From Acidobacteriota bacterium (lineage in GTDB: Bacteria; Acidobacteriota; Thermoanaerobaculia; Multivoradales; Multivoraceae), in NCBI GenBank assembly GCA_026707545.1, contig JAPOWR010000001.1:682001-746000 (forward strand): a stretch of 64,000 nt of DNA, given 5' to 3'. Positions 54,359-63,773 of the stretch are shown here, one piece after another. Every line of letters starts with the position of its first letter. Position 1 is the first letter of the stretch. Both the position numbers and the translations under genes were made by a program. The notes under the pieces are model-generated. The model made no database searches. It had not been told where the DNA came from and saw only the letters and a program-made list of their open reading frames with translations.

Positions 54359-56245
54359 ATGTCAGCAAAGGTCAAGGCAGACCGTGCAGAGAAGAGTTCA
54401 CGGGCTACGGCGCAGCCGACAGGCGCGGGGTTCACCTCCCAGGCGGAACGACGACCGGTCGCTCCGCGACCTCCACGGAGTTCCCAGCGTCGCCGCGCCC
54501 AGTATCGACAGGCGTTGGTGGCTTTGATGGCCCTTTGCGCGCTGCTGTCAACGGCCGTGGACGCTGCCCCGGCACAAGAACTAGTGACGCCCTTTTACCA
54601 AGGGAACGAGGGTGGGGTAGTCGGAGTCGGTTCGACCGTCACGATCGAGACGTGCCAGAGCGTGAGGTTCGATCCGTGGCCAGGGGGCATTGCTCTCCAG
54701 GACCACGGCTTGGACTGCGGAGACGACCTGAGGGTCACCGGCCTGGAGGCGGGCGCCTTCCTCTACATCCGCATCCCTGGAACGCAGACCTATGCGTCGG
54801 CCCCCTTGATGCCAGAGGACCTCTTGCAGGGATCGCGGCTTTCTCTCGGCGGCAACGCTGAATTCACTGACGGTCGAAGAGGAACTCTCGTTCACTCAAG
54901 AGCGCTAGAGACGGCCCTCATTGTCCCATGGCTGTCGTTTGACCAGCCCCTAGTCCTGGCCGAGCCTTCTGGCGGCGTACTGGACACGGCGGTCACAAGT
55001 TTCACCCCGACGACCGCGGACTTCGACCTCGACCTGTTCGTAGTCGATTCCAATGCCAGTCTCGTCCCCCTCCACGTCTCGGACATGACCGTCGATGACA
55101 TCAGATGGGAAGGCAGCCAGCTGCAGTTCTCGGTTACCGGCCTCACCACTGAGTTCCAGAGCCCTGCGGGATCCTACTCGGCGACCTTCCTGTTCGACCA
55201 GAGCGGGAGCATCGCAGGCAACGATCCGCAGGACCTTCGGATTCAGGCAGCCAAGGCCTTTCTCGGGAACCTGGGTGCGGGCGACGAGGTCGCTCTGCTT
55301 GCGTTTGCCACGAGCGGCAACCTCCCCAGCCACCCCGTCACTATCTATCGGGACGCCAACGGAAGCGCCTTTACGCGGGATCCGAACGGCTTCGACGCCC
55401 ATCTCACCGATCTCGCCAACCTCGAATCCGGCGGGACGCCGCTTTACGACGCGATCATCGAGGCGGTCGACTTCACGGTAGCCAACGCGAACAACTCCAA
55501 TCAAGCCATCGTCGTGTTCACGGATGGGGAGGACACCGCAAGCAGCTCGTCGATCGACGACGCTGTGGCGAAGGCCGTATCTCACGGCATCTCCCTGCAC
55601 ACGGTCGCGCTCGCCCAAGGAGTCGATAAGGACGTGCTTGCCCGCCTTGCGAGCGAAACCGACGGATCGTTCACTCAAGCACTCGAAGCGGCTCAGTTGA
55701 TCTCCTACTATGGGGCCTTGGGTCCGTACCTTTCCGGGAGCGCGCGCTACTACCGCACGAATTGGCGAGCGGTTCTGCAAGGAGGATCAGCTACGTTCGA
55801 CACCGGCGACACGATAAGCGCCAACGTGGTCGTGCGCGTTGCAGGCGGCGCCCCGGTCAACCTCCCCTTTCGCCTTGAACTTAGCACCGCCACAGGTCCA
55901 TCCTTGACGGACGCCGTCAGTGTCTCGATTACTACCTGCACATCCAGCAGGACGAGCAGTCCGTTCAACGTCACCGTCGCGGGCAGCGTCACGGCCAACG
56001 AGGACGTGAGCAACGTCACGGTCACCGCCTTTGTCCAGCCTGGATCACGGCAGGTGGGAAGCAGTCAGGTCTTGGGGACCATCACAACGAACCAGAGCAA
56101 GGGCTATAGCATTAGCGGGTCAGTCTCAGGATCGACACCCACGCAGTGCGAGGTGGACGTTCAGGGGAACCGCACCGCTACTTCAGCACCCTTCATTCAC
56201 TCGTCGTCACGGGAACGAGAGAAGGGCAGCTTGTCTCCGTACTAG
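54359..56245 (+). CDS. Secreted von Willebrand factor A-domain protein (possible 3' frameshift)
   Basis: 628 residues; ATG 54359 follows GGGAGGAAGA. A basic N-region of about 50 residues precedes a signal peptide (ALVALMALCALLSTAVDA). A beta-rich region (about 75-265) follows, then a VWA domain (~270-450) with intact metal site FLFDQSGSIAGNDP, VALLAFATSG and VVFTDGEDT, and C-terminal Ig-like strands. Near 56160 a GGGG run may have lost one G. Adding it gives GEPHRYFSTLHSLVVTGTRE and continues to a TGA at 56281-56283, a more protein-like end than RTATSAPFIHSSSREREK. Probably a surface or matrix protein under operator copy 4. Confidence 0.82.
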   Translation: MSAKVKADRAEKSSRATAQPTGAGFTSQAERRPVAPRPPRSSQRRRAQYRQALVALMALCALLSTAVDAAPAQELVTPFYQGNEGGVVGVGSTVTIETCQSVRFDPWPGGIALQDHGLDCGDDLRVTGLEAGAFLYIRIPGTQTYASAPLMPEDLLQGSRLSLGGNAEFTDGRRGTLVHSRALETALIVPWLSFDQPLVLAEPSGGVLDTAVTSFTPTTADFDLDLFVVDSNASLVPLHVSDMTVDDIRWEGSQLQFSVTGLTTEFQSPAGSYSATFLFDQSGSIAGNDPQDLRIQAAKAFLGNLGAGDEVALLAFATSGNLPSHPVTIYRDANGSAFTRDPNGFDAHLTDLANLESGGTPLYDAIIEAVDFTVANANNSNQAIVVFTDGEDTASSSSIDDAVAKAVSHGISLHTVALAQGVDKDVLARLASETDGSFTQALEAAQLISYYGALGPYLSGSARYYRTNWRAVLQGGSATFDTGDTISANVVVRVAGGAPVNLPFRLELSTATGPSLTDAVSVSITTCTSSRTSSPFNVTVAGSVTANEDVSNVTVTAFVQPGSRQVGSSQVLGTITTNQSKGYSISGSVSGSTPTQCEVDVQGNRTATSAPFIHSSSREREKGSLSPY

Positions 56246-56378
56246 TGGACTGTAACTTGGGTTTCGGCACTGAGTCTTCGTGACGGATCAGCGTACCTAC
56301 ACTTCGCGGGCTTGGCTTTCTTTGTTGTACTGGCGGATGTACCTCATGAGTGATCCCGGGGCCCGCTTCACAAGGTCG

Positions 56379-57197
56379 CTACCCGGTCGAGCCCGACCGG
56401 GCAAGGAGGCGCAGTGCGTTTTCGGAGGTAATCAGATCGACGTCATCCTGCTTTTCCAGGAACGGACTCACGTCAGCAATTGCCTGCTCCCAGTCCAACG
56501 CCTCCAGCCGTTCCACGACGGGCTCGGTCCACGAACGGGCCGTCAACTCGTCTCCCGTCCAACCGGTCTGGCGCAGCGCCGCGTTGAGCAGTGAGAGGTT
56601 GGGTGCGGGCCAGTCCGGATCGCTCAGGTACCAGATCAGGTCGTGCAGGTCCCGGCCCTTCGCGTAGCCGCGCTGGAGGACGGCATGGAGCTTCCCTGCC
56701 AGCAGGGAAGCGCGGTCGTGATGGAAGAGCCTGAGCGTCACGTGCCGGCGCACCAGGCTGATCTCGCAGTCCGCCCCATGCGGGGGTTTCGTGTCGACCT
56801 CGATCCTGATGGCCAGCGCCTCCGATGGGTGGGGAGAAAGGCCCAACTCGTGGAGCAGGCCGGGAAAGCGCGCCATCGCTCCATGCACGGCGCGGTGCTC
56901 GCGGATCCCCAACTCCACGTGGTAGTTCTCGGCGCCGAGGTCGGTGCGGACGGCTTTCAGGTACTTCGGCAGGGCGTAGGCCTCGCGGTTGCCTTCCAGC
57001 GCGAAGTCGAGGTCTTCGGAGTAACGGGGAAGCGAGTAGAGGAACCGCAGGCAGGTCCCGCCCTGGAACGCCAGGGCGGTCATGGCGCCGGCGCCCTGCA
57101 TCGCCAGGAGAACCCGGGCCTGAAGGTACTCCCTGACCACGTTGCGGGCCCGCAACGGATCGTGCGGCCGGATCAGCGCCTCGAGGTGGTCCTTCAC
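56379..57197 (-). CDS. AbiEii-type nucleotidyltransferase toxin (type IV TA)
   Basis: 272 residues. Nucleotidyltransferase core: GGTCLRFLYSLPRYSEDLDF (hGG plus DxD metal site), IRIEVDTKP, then LLAGKLHAVLQRGYAKGRDL with DLIWYL, as in AbiEii/AbiGii toxins. Members block growth by modifying an RNA or protein substrate. GTG start overlaps the antitoxin stop (GTGA), giving coupled translation. The pair is a likely phage-defence or stability module in the accessory region; activity is not shown here. Confidence 0.85.
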   Translation of the reverse strand: MKDHLEALIRPHDPLRARNVVREYLQARVLLAMQGAGAMTALAFQGGTCLRFLYSLPRYSEDLDFALEGNREAYALPKYLKAVRTDLGAENYHVELGIREHRAVHGAMARFPGLLHELGLSPHPSEALAIRIEVDTKPPHGADCEISLVRRHVTLRLFHHDRASLLAGKLHAVLQRGYAKGRDLHDLIWYLSDPDWPAPNLSLLNAALRQTGWTGDELTARSWTEPVVERLEALDWEQAIADVSPFLEKQDDVDLITSENALRLLARSGSTG

Positions 57198-57829
57198 AGC
57201 ACGTTGTACGCGGGCGCCTCGGCGGCGAGTTCGCGGATGCGGCCGGCCGCTCGAGTCGTCTTCGGCGCGCCGAATCGCACCGCCGCCTGATCGAGGGCGT
57301 CCAGATCGAGAGCGCCGAAGTCAAGTCGAAGCTCTCGCAGGAACTCCCTGTGGTCGCCGCCGGGTTGCAGGTAGACGGAGTCGAGCAACGCCTTCTCCGG
57401 GGTCGCCACGAATGCCCGTTGATCGCCGCCCAGGTCGAGCAGTCTGTAGCCGAAGAACCGGTCCGCCTTGAGGTGGCGGAAGGAGAAGCGGCCTGAACGG
57501 AGCCGCCGGATGTGCGGGCGGCCGGGTGTCACGCTGGTGACTTCCGGTGCGTACTCGGGGATTGCATGGGCGAAGGCCAACGCCGCCGGGCCGCTGACGT
57601 AGGACCCCGGCGCCAGGCGGTTGGCGAGCATGAACGGATGCGGGACGCGACGCTGCCAGGGCGGCGCCAGCGCATACAGGCCGCGCCGCATCTGCTGGAC
57701 TCTGCCGCTGCGGACCCAGCGCGACAGTTGCCGCCTGACGTTGCCGGCGTCGCGAGGTCCGGCGAGCAGCAGGCCGGTCTCGAAGACGGGCTCGTCGGCG
57801 ACCGCGGCCACGAGTTCCTCGAATTTCAT
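57194..57829 (-). CDS. AbiEi-type antitoxin / transcriptional regulator
   Basis: 211 residues. N-terminal winged helix (VFETGLLLAGPRDAGNVRRQ, SGRVQQMRRGLYALAPPWQR) and the AbiEi_4-like body (YVSGPAALAFAHAIPEYAPE, TPEKALLDSVYLQPGGDHRE). These antitoxins repress their own operon and counter the toxin without binding it (type IV). First gene of the pair, ATG 57829; the 70-nt upstream gap before the sulfatase is relatively AT-rich and should hold the promoter. Confidence 0.82.
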   Translation of the reverse strand: MKFEELVAAVADEPVFETGLLLAGPRDAGNVRRQLSRWVRSGRVQQMRRGLYALAPPWQRRVPHPFMLANRLAPGSYVSGPAALAFAHAIPEYAPEVTSVTPGRPHIRRLRSGRFSFRHLKADRFFGYRLLDLGGDQRAFVATPEKALLDSVYLQPGGDHREFLRELRLDFGALDLDALDQAAVRFGAPKTTRAAGRIRELAAEAPAYNVL

Positions 57830-57899
57830 GGAAAGAACTTATCAACTCTGGCAATCTAAGACGATGCTGAGAGCCTCGGGCTCCGCGATGTGGTCCAAC

Positions 57900-59342
57900 T
57901 CAGCCGGGCAGAACCTCCCGCAACCGCCGCACCACTTCAGGCTGCTTCGCGGCCAGATTCTCCGTCTCCATCGGATCGGCCTCCAGGTCCCAGAGGATGT
58001 CCTCGCTGCCGAAGCCGGTCACCAGCTTGTAGCGGCCGTCGTAGGCGAGCCGCCAGTCGTTGAGGCCCGAGAGGACGACCTCCCGGTGGCTGTCGGTTCG
58101 GCCTTCCAGGAGTGACCTCAGGGATTGGCTGTCCATGTCGGCTGGAGTGGCGAGGCCGGCGTAGTCGAGGAAGGTGGCGGCAAGGTCGAGGACGGTCGTC
58201 GGCAGGCGGCAGTCGTAGCCCTCGCGGATGCCGGGACCGGCCGCCAGGAGGGGCACGCCGGCCGATGCCTGGTAGGGGACCGACTTTCCCCAGCGCGCGT
58301 GATCGCCGAGCATCTCGCCGTGGTCGCTCGAGTAGACGATGATCGTGTTGTCGAGCTGGCCGGTTTCTTCCAGCATGTCGATGTAGCGGCCCAGCCAGGC
58401 GTCGATGTTCTCGATCATCGCGGCGTAGTTCTGCCGGGTCGCCGTGTGGTCGTCCGGCGTCAGGGCGCCCTGGTAGGCATAGGGCTGGCCGAGGCCATCC
58501 CGGCCGCGGACCCACGCTTCCATCTCGGCGGTGATGTCGACCGGCGGATGAGGGCCGACGAAGTTGATCACCAGGTGCCACGGGTGGTCCTTCGGGGCGG
58601 CCTCGATCAGGTCCAGGCCGTTCTGGGCGATCCAGTTGTCGCAGTAGGCCTCGGGACCGAGCGGTGAGGTGATCACGTCGCCCCACCAGGTGTCCGGGAA
58701 GCCGGAGCGGCGGCGGCGGAAATCGGTGGCGCAGGCGCGGCCCTGTGGCGGCTCGAGCGAGTCGAGGTAGGCGTAGTACGGGTCCTTCGGCCCTTCCGGA
58801 TCCTCCAGGTAGGACTCCATGCCGTCGCCCTTGCCGCAGTTGTTGATCTGCGCCGAGAAGCCCCAGTCGTCGGCGAAGTTCGTTCCGTCGATGCCCCAGT
58901 TGCCGCTGTTCTTCGACATGTCGAGCTTGCCGACCGCCATCGTGTGGTAGCCGGAGTCGCGGAGTCGTCCATAGAAAGTCGTCTGGTCGAGCGGATAATC
59001 GAATCGGTTGCTGCTCACGCCGCAGCGGTCGTACTCGCGGCCGGAGGCCAGGCAGGCGCGCGAAGGGGCGCACACGGGCGACGGCACCAGGGCGCGGGTG
59101 AAGTTGACGCCGTCGCGGGCAAGGCGGTCGATGTTCGGTGTCCGCAGTGCGGCGAGACCGCCGCTGTCTGGGCCGAGCCAGTCGGGCCGGTGCTGGTCGG
59201 GGAAGAAGAAGAGGAGGTTGGGTCGGTCGTCGGCCTCGACTTGCGGCTCGGATCCGCCGCAGCCGGAAAGCCCGGCCAGAGCCCCGCCCGCGATCAGGCG
59301 CGAGGACTGTTGGAGGAAGTCGCGGCGGGTAGGGCTGGTCAT
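57900..59342 (-). CDS. Sulfatase, Tat-exported lipoprotein
   Basis: Type I sulfatase; 480 residues. ATG 59342 follows GGAAGGAGG. Tat signal TRRDFLQQSSRLIAGGALAG ends in lipobox LSGC. Metal ligands lie in FFFPDQHRPD and YSSDHGEMLGDH; the formylglycine site is CAPSR in SPVCAPSRACLASG, so the Cys must be converted by a formylglycine-generating enzyme not in this window. Substrate may be a sulfated glycan or organic sulfate; not determinable here. Divergent from a TonB receptor, which may import the product or bind the polymer. Export would use TatA (12371-12553 is one subunit). Confidence 0.92.
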   Translation of the reverse strand: MTSPTRRDFLQQSSRLIAGGALAGLSGCGGSEPQVEADDRPNLLFFFPDQHRPDWLGPDSGGLAALRTPNIDRLARDGVNFTRALVPSPVCAPSRACLASGREYDRCGVSSNRFDYPLDQTTFYGRLRDSGYHTMAVGKLDMSKNSGNWGIDGTNFADDWGFSAQINNCGKGDGMESYLEDPEGPKDPYYAYLDSLEPPQGRACATDFRRRRSGFPDTWWGDVITSPLGPEAYCDNWIAQNGLDLIEAAPKDHPWHLVINFVGPHPPVDITAEMEAWVRGRDGLGQPYAYQGALTPDDHTATRQNYAAMIENIDAWLGRYIDMLEETGQLDNTIIVYSSDHGEMLGDHARWGKSVPYQASAGVPLLAAGPGIREGYDCRLPTTVLDLAATFLDYAGLATPADMDSQSLRSLLEGRTDSHREVVLSGLNDWRLAYDGRYKLVTGFGSEDILWDLEADPMETENLAAKQPEVVRRLREVLPG

Positions 59343-59389
59343 TGGGCCTCCTTCCCAGGTTCGGATTCAGAAGAGCGAACGAAGTTGCG

Positions 59390-59407
59390 AACGCCAACGG
59401 CGTTGGC
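59390..59407. promoter_or_regulatory. Overlapping palindromes between the sulfatase and TonB-receptor genes
   Basis: AACGCC-AAC-GGCGTT (59390-59404) and GCCAAC-GGC-GTTGGC (59393-59407) overlap in the 154-nt divergent gap. Such a compact dyad suits a dimeric repressor controlling both genes; no regulator gene is adjacent. Confidence 0.4.
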
Positions 59408-59496
59408 TAGTTTAGGCCATTCACCAAGCAAGCGAGCGGCCGGACAGCCTCGAATCCTGTTTCGGGCGGTCGCGCGATCGACTGGAGGCATCAAGG

Positions 59497-62181
59497 ATGA
59501 AGCGAAGTTTGATCTCGGGCTGGTGCACGGCCCTTATCGTCCTGGTCTGCGCTGGACCGCTGCTCGCGGACGGTCCGCAGACGGGCACGATCGACGGCCG
59601 CGTCCTGGACGCTCAGGGTGCGCCGCTGCCCGGCGTCACCGTCACCCTGGCCGGACCGCAGAACACGCGGACGGTCATCACCGACGCCGACGGCGTCTAC
59701 CGCTTCGCGCTGCTGCTCGCCGGCCGCTTCACGGTACGCGCGGAGCTGGAAGGGCTCGGTTCGGCCGAACTCGCGACCGACCTCGATCCGGGCCAGCGGC
59801 GGGGCGTCGACCTGACGCTCGTGTCGGCGGCCGAGGAGGAGATTACGGTTACCGGTGAAGCACCCCTGATCAGCAAGTACGAAACCGCCCTTGCGGCGAC
59901 GATCCCGGCTGAGATCACGGACAACGTCGCCTTCGGCACCCGCGCCTACAGCGCGGCCGTGCGGCAGTTGCCGTCCGTCGTCAACCGGAGTGACGCGGAC
60001 GTCCGGCCGTCGGTGAACGGCGGCATCAGTACCGAGGTCGGCATCTACGTCGAGGGCGTGGACACCTCGATGCACCGCCGCGGCGGCGAGATGCGTCTGC
60101 TCATCCCCAGCACCGCGCTGACCGAGACGAAGCTCGAGTCGACCGGTTTCGGCGCCGAGTACGGCCGGGCGACGTCCGGCATCATCAACTCGACCGTCAA
60201 GACGGGGACCAACGAGTTTCACGGCGAGGCGCTCTATATCGGCCAGAATCCGAAGTGGCGGGCGCCGGACGCTCTGGAACTGGAGCGTCCGGACGATCAG
60301 ATCAACAGCTACGAGACCAGCATCGGCGGTCCGCTCGCCCGCAATCGGGCGTGGTTCTTCATCTCATACGGCAGGATCTCGGACAACCGGATCGATCGGC
60401 TGTCGGACGGAAGCATCGTCAATCTCAGCCGTCAGGCGGATCCCCTGGTCGCCAAGGTGAACTTCCAGCCCAGGGACAACCAGCAGATCGCGATCACGGC
60501 GATCGATGCTCCGTCGGACGCAATCGGCCTGTCCGGCAACCCGGGCGACAAGTACGCGATCATGAACTTCCCGCTGAACGGACGGGTGCAGACGATGAAC
60601 TGGAGCCTCGGCCTGGGCGCCTCGAACTTCCTCGAGTTCAAGGTCGCCAACCGCGAGGAGTTCGTCGGCCGCAACCCGGCGGAGCAGCACCCGATCGACC
60701 CGAACGCATCGCCGGACGACCCGCTGGGGAACAACTTCCGGTATCGGGATCTGGCGACGGGACTGCGCCACAACGGTCCGGCCGTGCGCCTGGCCGAGGG
60801 CTTCAACGACTTCCCGCGCGACCAGGCGAGCGTATCCCTGACCAGCTTCAGGGGTCAGCACGAGTGGAAGTTCGGCGTCGACGCCCAGGCGATCGAGTTC
60901 GGCAACCTGACCTCGATCATCACCGAGTTCCGGGGGCGGAACTTCGACCCCAACCTGCCCGGTGGTTACGTGACGCCGGTCAACAAGCGGGTGTTCGATC
61001 CGTCTGACGTGATCACGCAGTCCAGCGACTTCCTGGCCGTCTTCGCCCAGGACCGCTTCGAGGTCGGCGACAACTGGGTCTGGACCCTGGGCATCCGCGG
61101 CGATCAACAGACGATCGACAACGACATCGGCGAGCGGGTCAACGAGTACACCGAGTGGGTACCCCGGGTCAGCGGCGTCTACGACGTGAAGGCCGACGGC
61201 AGCATCCTGCTCCGCGGCACGCTCGGCCGCTACTACCACGCGATCGGCATGGGCATCGTGCTCCAGGAGTTCTCCCGCCAGAACAACGGCGAGAACATCT
61301 ACGAGCAGTTCGCGTGGAACCGGGCCACGCAGCGCTACGACCGCTTCCAGCGGCGCGTCGAGCCGACGTTCGACCAGGCGATCCAGGATGTCGACCCGTA
61401 CTACAAGGACGAGATCTCCTTCGGCGCGGACTTCCAGGTGTCCGAGAAGTGGGTCGTCAAGTCGCGCCTGGTGGCGAGCGAGGCGGACAACATCTTCCAC
61501 GCCACGCTCCAGTACGACGATGCCGGCCGGGTGGTCCGTGATCTCCGCAACTGGTCCGACGCCCGCCGCGAGTACCGGGGGCTGCAGATCGAGGCGAACC
61601 GCCTGTTCCGCGACAACTGGACACTGCGCACGAACTACACCCTGAGTTCGACCAAGGGGAACATCAACTCGCTCAACGACAACTTCAACCTGAATGAGGC
61701 GTTGGGAGGCATCGAGGTGAGCACCGGGCTGACCAACGCGACCTCGAGTCCCTACTGGTTCGGGCGGCTGCTCGAGGACCGGGAGCACCTGGCGAACGTG
61801 ATCGGGATGAAGCGATTCGTCTTCGGCAGGCACGACGTGGTGCTGGGGGGCTTCCTCCACTACGCATCCGGGGCGCCGTGGGCCAGCCACGTCTCGACCC
61901 AGGTGCGACATCCGGTATCGAATCAGCCGATCACGACGTCGACCTTCCGTGAGCCGGCGGGCTCCCACCGGCTCCCGGACACCTGGACCGTTGATCTGTC
62001 CCTGATGTACTCGGTCGCTATGGCGGGCAACGTGCGGGCGAAGATCGGCTTCGACCTCGCGAACGCGGCCGATAGCCAGGAGCCGATCGCGATCAACACC
62101 CAGACCGGACGGCCGACCCCACGAGTCGCCTCGTATCAGCGGCCGCGGGAGTTCCGGCTGAAGGTGGGCTTCAGCTTCTGA
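59497..62181 (+). CDS. TonB-dependent receptor with carboxypeptidase-regulatory domain
   Basis: Outer-membrane active transporter; 894 residues. GGAGG lies 8 nt before ATG. Signal peptide ends near LLADG; CarboxypepD_reg-like domain (residues ~27-115; TIDGRVLDAQGAPLPGVTVT), plug (about 120-245; EEEITVTGEAPLISKYET), then barrel ending KVGFSF. The plug lacks an obvious N-terminal TonB box by eye. Intact, unlike the relative at 43512-46557. Likely pairs with the divergent sulfatase. Confidence 0.9.
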   Translation: MKRSLISGWCTALIVLVCAGPLLADGPQTGTIDGRVLDAQGAPLPGVTVTLAGPQNTRTVITDADGVYRFALLLAGRFTVRAELEGLGSAELATDLDPGQRRGVDLTLVSAAEEEITVTGEAPLISKYETALAATIPAEITDNVAFGTRAYSAAVRQLPSVVNRSDADVRPSVNGGISTEVGIYVEGVDTSMHRRGGEMRLLIPSTALTETKLESTGFGAEYGRATSGIINSTVKTGTNEFHGEALYIGQNPKWRAPDALELERPDDQINSYETSIGGPLARNRAWFFISYGRISDNRIDRLSDGSIVNLSRQADPLVAKVNFQPRDNQQIAITAIDAPSDAIGLSGNPGDKYAIMNFPLNGRVQTMNWSLGLGASNFLEFKVANREEFVGRNPAEQHPIDPNASPDDPLGNNFRYRDLATGLRHNGPAVRLAEGFNDFPRDQASVSLTSFRGQHEWKFGVDAQAIEFGNLTSIITEFRGRNFDPNLPGGYVTPVNKRVFDPSDVITQSSDFLAVFAQDRFEVGDNWVWTLGIRGDQQTIDNDIGERVNEYTEWVPRVSGVYDVKADGSILLRGTLGRYYHAIGMGIVLQEFSRQNNGENIYEQFAWNRATQRYDRFQRRVEPTFDQAIQDVDPYYKDEISFGADFQVSEKWVVKSRLVASEADNIFHATLQYDDAGRVVRDLRNWSDARREYRGLQIEANRLFRDNWTLRTNYTLSSTKGNINSLNDNFNLNEALGGIEVSTGLTNATSSPYWFGRLLEDREHLANVIGMKRFVFGRHDVVLGGFLHYASGAPWASHVSTQVRHPVSNQPITTSTFREPAGSHRLPDTWTVDLSLMYSVAMAGNVRAKIGFDLANAADSQEPIAINTQTGRPTPRVASYQRPREFRLKVGFSF

Positions 62182-63656
62182 TCCGGCTCGGGAGGTACGG
62201 CTGGGGCCGGGCGCCGCTCCTCGCGGGCGGCGCCTTGGCTCTTGCCCTTGCCGGCTGCGAGGCGTCCGGTCCGGGGGCCGTCTACGACGGGGATCTCGGC
62301 GCCGCGATCGACCAGCTCAAGGCCGACGTCGTGGCGGAGCCGACGGACGAGTCGACCGTCGCGGCGCGGGCGGCCGTGGTCGCCAACTGGGCCGACGCGC
62401 TCTCCCTGGCCGGTCATGAGATGGGACTGGAGGGGCCGCGGGTCCGGATCCAGTCGACCCTGCCGCCGACGGGTAACGCCGCGGCCAACGCGGGCGCCAT
62501 CATCGACCGCCTGGTGCGGGAGTTCACCCTGCGCGAAGAGGCCGGCGCTCTCGGAACGCTCGAGGCCGAGTCGCTCGGTCCGTTCGAAGCACGGCGATAC
62601 GCGACCGTGAGCCAGACCTGGACCGCCGGGTCGCGCGCGGTCGAAACCGGCGGCGGCTTCTGGGTGGCGCGCCACTTCAACGCGAACTACGGCGCCTTCC
62701 AGACCACCGACCCTGCGGGCGCGGGCTACGTCGCGATCGAGACGGACGCGGCGAGTGCGCGGTTCGAGACGGACGTCTACATGGCCTCCGGGCCTCACGG
62801 CGGCTTCCGGGCGCCTGAGCCGGCGCTCATGTTCCGGGTCGCCGAGGGCCGTGTCGAGCCGGGGGAGAGCGTCACGATCACCTACGGCAACACCTCCGGG
62901 GGCGGCCCGGGGATCATGATGGCGCAGACTTCGAGCGCCCGGCTGCCGTTCCCCCTGTACGTCGATCTCGACGGCTCCGGCGAGTGGCGGCCCCTGCCGA
63001 TCCTGCCGTTCGCCGTCGTCGGCACGTCCGTCGCCGGCGTGCACGGCTTCGCGCCCAGCGTCGTGCGCCCAGGCGAGACCTTCGAGATGTCCGTGCGCGC
63101 CGAGGACCGCTTCTACAACCGGGCGACCGGCGACATTCCTGGCTTCGACGTATCGCTGAACGGCGAGCTGCACGCCTCGACCGAACCGGGAACCGAGGCG
63201 ATCACGGTCATCGAACTGGCCCTCGACGAGCCCGGTGTCTACTGGACGGCGATCCGGTCGCAAGGCGCCGGGCCGGCGATCACCGGCGACGCGAACCCGA
63301 TCCTGGTCGCCGAGAACCCGGAGTACGGCATCTACTGGGGCGACACCCACGGCCACTCGGGCTACGCCGAGGGCATCGGCACCCTGGACTTCTTCCTCCA
63401 GTTCGCGCGCGACGACGCCCGGCTCGACTTCGTGACCCACTCGGAGCACGACATCTGGCTGGACGCCGGCGAGTGGGAACTGATGCGGACCAAGAGCGCC
63501 GAGTACGACGAGCCGGGGCGCTTCATTCCCTACCTCGGTTGGGAATGGACGCGGCACACCCGCCAGGGCGGCGGCCATCACAACGTCCTCTACCGGGGGA
63601 TTACATCGCAAACTAGCCAAGCGGCCCTAGCGCTTCTTGGCGGTCTTGGTCTGTAG
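62178..63656 (+). pseudogene. DUF3604 lipoprotein, interrupted at its 3' side
   Basis: A PHP-like metal-dependent family of unknown substrate. A lipobox LALAGC needs residues upstream of the TTG at 62235, which gives only seven residues before Cys. An in-frame CTG at 62178, overlapping the TonB stop as CTGA, restores a full signal (RYGWGRAPLLAGGALALALA). Domain motifs: GIYWGDTHGHSGYAEGIGT, FVTHSEHDIWLDAGEWELM, YLGWEWTRHTRQGGGHHNVL. After YRG (about nt 63597) similarity to the family stops, with 18 unrelated residues (ITSQTSQAALALLGGLGL) before a stop. Family members continue for a further domain. The gene is probably cut by an insertion or rearrangement. Confidence 0.75.
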
Positions 63657-63773
63657 CGCCGGGTTCGGCGGCTTCGCGTTGGCGAAGATGCGCTGCCACA
63701 CGTCGCGCATCGTCGCTTCGGGGAGCTCCGGCATCACGCGCTTGGGACGACCGCGCTTCTTGGGCTTCTTCAT
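63627..63773 (-). CDS. Small basic protein, unknown function
   Basis: 48 residues from ATG 63773, in an ATGA overlap with the gene before it, which supports reality. It begins MKKPKKRGRPKRVMPELPEA, an AT-hook-like GRP core in a basic run, then a short helix (TMRDVWQRIFANAK) and ends TKTAKKR. No family recognised. It lies just inside the proposed insertion edge and its 3' end overlaps the DUF3604 read-through tail. Confidence 0.55.
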   Translation of the reverse strand: MKKPKKRGRPKRVMPELPEATMRDVWQRIFANAKPPNPALQTKTAKKR

